DNA of 6,363 nucleotides from an uncultured Parabacteroides sp. (GTDB lineage Bacteria; Bacteroidota; Bacteroidia; Bacteroidales; Tannerellaceae). Location of the stretch: contig USAD01000167.1 of the NCBI GenBank assembly GCA_900552415.1, positions 1 through 6,363 on the forward strand. The letters run 5' to 3'. Position 1 is the stretch's first letter. The number at the start of each line of letters is the position of its first letter. Both the position numbers and the translations under genes were made by a program. Below are positions 5,464-6,363 of the stretch, piece by piece. Below the pieces are notes generated by a model. It did not search any database and was not told the origin of the DNA. It saw only the letters and a program-made list of their open reading frames with translations.

Positions 5464-5506
5464 AATCTTTTATCTTTAGATCGTTTTTAAATTAATATTC
5501 TATGTT

Positions 5507-5570
5507 TCCAAAAAGCAAAAGCGGTATGCCTGAGAGATGGCTAAGCGCCATCGCCAGCAGACATACCGCT
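5507..5570 (-). terminator. Intercistronic hairpin (terminator or attenuator) between rpsB and tsf
   Basis: On the minus strand, AGCGGTATG (5570-5562) pairs with CATACCGCT (5528-5520), nine perfect pairs. Inside, CTG/CAG (5560-5558 with 5532-5530) and GATGGC/GCCATC (5552-5547 with 5541-5536) extend the stem, closing on a 5-base loop. TTTGCTTTTT follows immediately. It lies 18 bases after the rpsB stop and 57 bases before the tsf ATG. It would stop part of the S2 transcript or protect its 3' end. A weak TTTG, 21 bases, TAATTTAA match just after it could restart transcription for tsf, with low certainty. Confidence 0.8.
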
Positions 5571-5587
5571 CTATAAGAAGTATTTGA

Positions 5588-6361
5588 TTACTCTTCGTCC
5601 TTCGCGTACTTGCCGGCGATGTTCGCGTTCAACGCCTCATCGTCCTCTTTCTTTGTACGTTCTTTCTTTACTGCCGCTTTCGCTTTGCGCTCGCGTTTTG
5701 GAGCCTCGCCCTCACCAGCAGCCTCAGCGTCTACACGCTCAGCCTTACGCTCCTGCAAGCCCTCGTTCATAGCCTCGCAGATAGCGCCCAAGATAACCTC
5801 TACAGACTTTGTAGCGTCATCGTTAGCCGGGATTACGTAATCAACGTTGTTCGGATCCGAGTTAGTATCTACCATACCGAATACGGGGATACCCAGACGG
5901 TTTGCCTCACGTTCGGCGATATGCTCTTTCATCACGTCTACAACGATCTTAGCTGACGGATGTCGAGTCAGGTCTGCGATAGAACCCAAAGTCTTCTCCA
6001 GTTTCGCACGCTGGCGAGTGATCTGCAGTTTCTCTCTCTTTGACAGATTATCAAATGTACCATCCTTAGTCATCTTGTCTATCGTAGCCATTTTCTTCAC
6101 AGCCTTACGGATAGTCGGGAAGTTAGTCAACATACCACCCGGCCAACGCTCGATGACATAAGGCATACCAATAGCGGCAGCCTTGTCAGCAACCACTTGT
6201 TTAGCCTGTTTTTTGGTGGCAACGAAAAGAACCTTCTTACCTTGCTTAGCCAAGTTCTTCATTACTTCCGCTGCCTCATCTACTTTAGCAACTGTTTTAT
6301 AAAGGTCAATGATATGAATACCATTGCGCTCCATGAAGATATAAGGAGCCATAGCGGGATT
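5588..6361 (-). CDS. rpsB: 30S ribosomal protein S2, N-terminus cut by the window edge
   Basis: Small-subunit protein bound at the head-body junction of the 30S particle. The frame is open to the right edge, and the first visible codons read NPAMAPYIFMERNGIHIIDL. In this family that lies about 24 residues inside the protein (usual start MSRTNF..LLEAGCHFGHLKRKWNP, from memory). The internal ATG at 6352 is therefore not the start. Signature stretches are KVLFVATKKQAKQVV, ERWPGGMLTNFPTIRKAV, and FGMVDTNSDPNNVDYVIPANDDA. After the conserved fold the last 55 or so residues form a highly charged Lys/Glu/Arg/Ala tail (for example EGEAPKRERKAKAAVKKERT), a low-complexity extension likely to be flexible. 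Bacteroidales commonly have rplM-rpsI upstream of rpsB-tsf, which would lie beyond the window. Confidence 0.97.
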   Translation of the reverse strand, partial: NPAMAPYIFMERNGIHIIDLYKTVAKVDEAAEVMKNLAKQGKKVLFVATKKQAKQVVADKAAAIGMPYVIERWPGGMLTNFPTIRKAVKKMATIDKMTKDGTFDNLSKREKLQITRQRAKLEKTLGSIADLTRHPSAKIVVDVMKEHIAEREANRLGIPVFGMVDTNSDPNNVDYVIPANDDATKSVEVILGAICEAMNEGLQERKAERVDAEAAGEGEAPKRERKAKAAVKKERTKKEDDEALNANIAGKYAKDEE

Positions 6362-6363
6362 CC

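Overview
The window reads as chromosomal core sequence from a Bacteroidales bacterium, most likely a Parabacteroides close to P. distasonis. The evidence is the fused RibBA, a class Ib aspartate aminotransferase, Bacteroidales-type EF-Ts and S2 proteins, an ECF sigma factor of the Bacteroidetes kind, start codons without strong Shine-Dalgarno sequences, and a promoter element resembling the Bacteroidetes -7 box (TAnnTTTG). The 275-residue EF-Ts fits Parabacteroides better than Bacteroides, whose protein I recall as about 330 residues. The genus call is inference from remembered family features, not from a search.

Layout. Positions 2-838 (+) hold the C-terminal two thirds of ribBA (riboflavin synthesis), followed 19 bases later by an aspartate aminotransferase gene (858-2051, +). 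The two are probably one transcript, ending at a hairpin at 2081-2110. A separate + strand gene (2197-3417) encodes an exported alkaline-phosphatase/phosphodiesterase-superfamily enzyme. It converges on a minus-strand ECF sigma factor gene (3467-4021), and a 12-bp perfect stem between them (3425-3454) can terminate both. On the far side is the minus-strand rpsB-tsf pair. S2 is cut at the window's right edge, EF-Ts is complete, a large hairpin lies between the two genes, and a strong terminator follows tsf.

The unexplained part is the roughly 555-base gene-free interval between the tsf terminator and the sigma gene (4022-4578). It holds no credible ORF but is dense with symmetry. It contains an 88-bp nested inverted repeat (4201-4288), then three palindromes built from AGTGAAC/GTTCACT half-sites whose centres are exactly 35 bp apart (4336-4425). 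These are followed by about 97 bp rich in ACGTACGT and alternating purine-pyrimidine tracts, bounded partly by a 14-bp perfect inverted repeat (4499-4512 and 4563-4576). This is the best place to look for an undescribed regulatory element, structured RNA or recombination site. The protein-coding genes themselves are ordinary housekeeping or common accessory genes. The sigma factor has no anti-sigma gene on either side.
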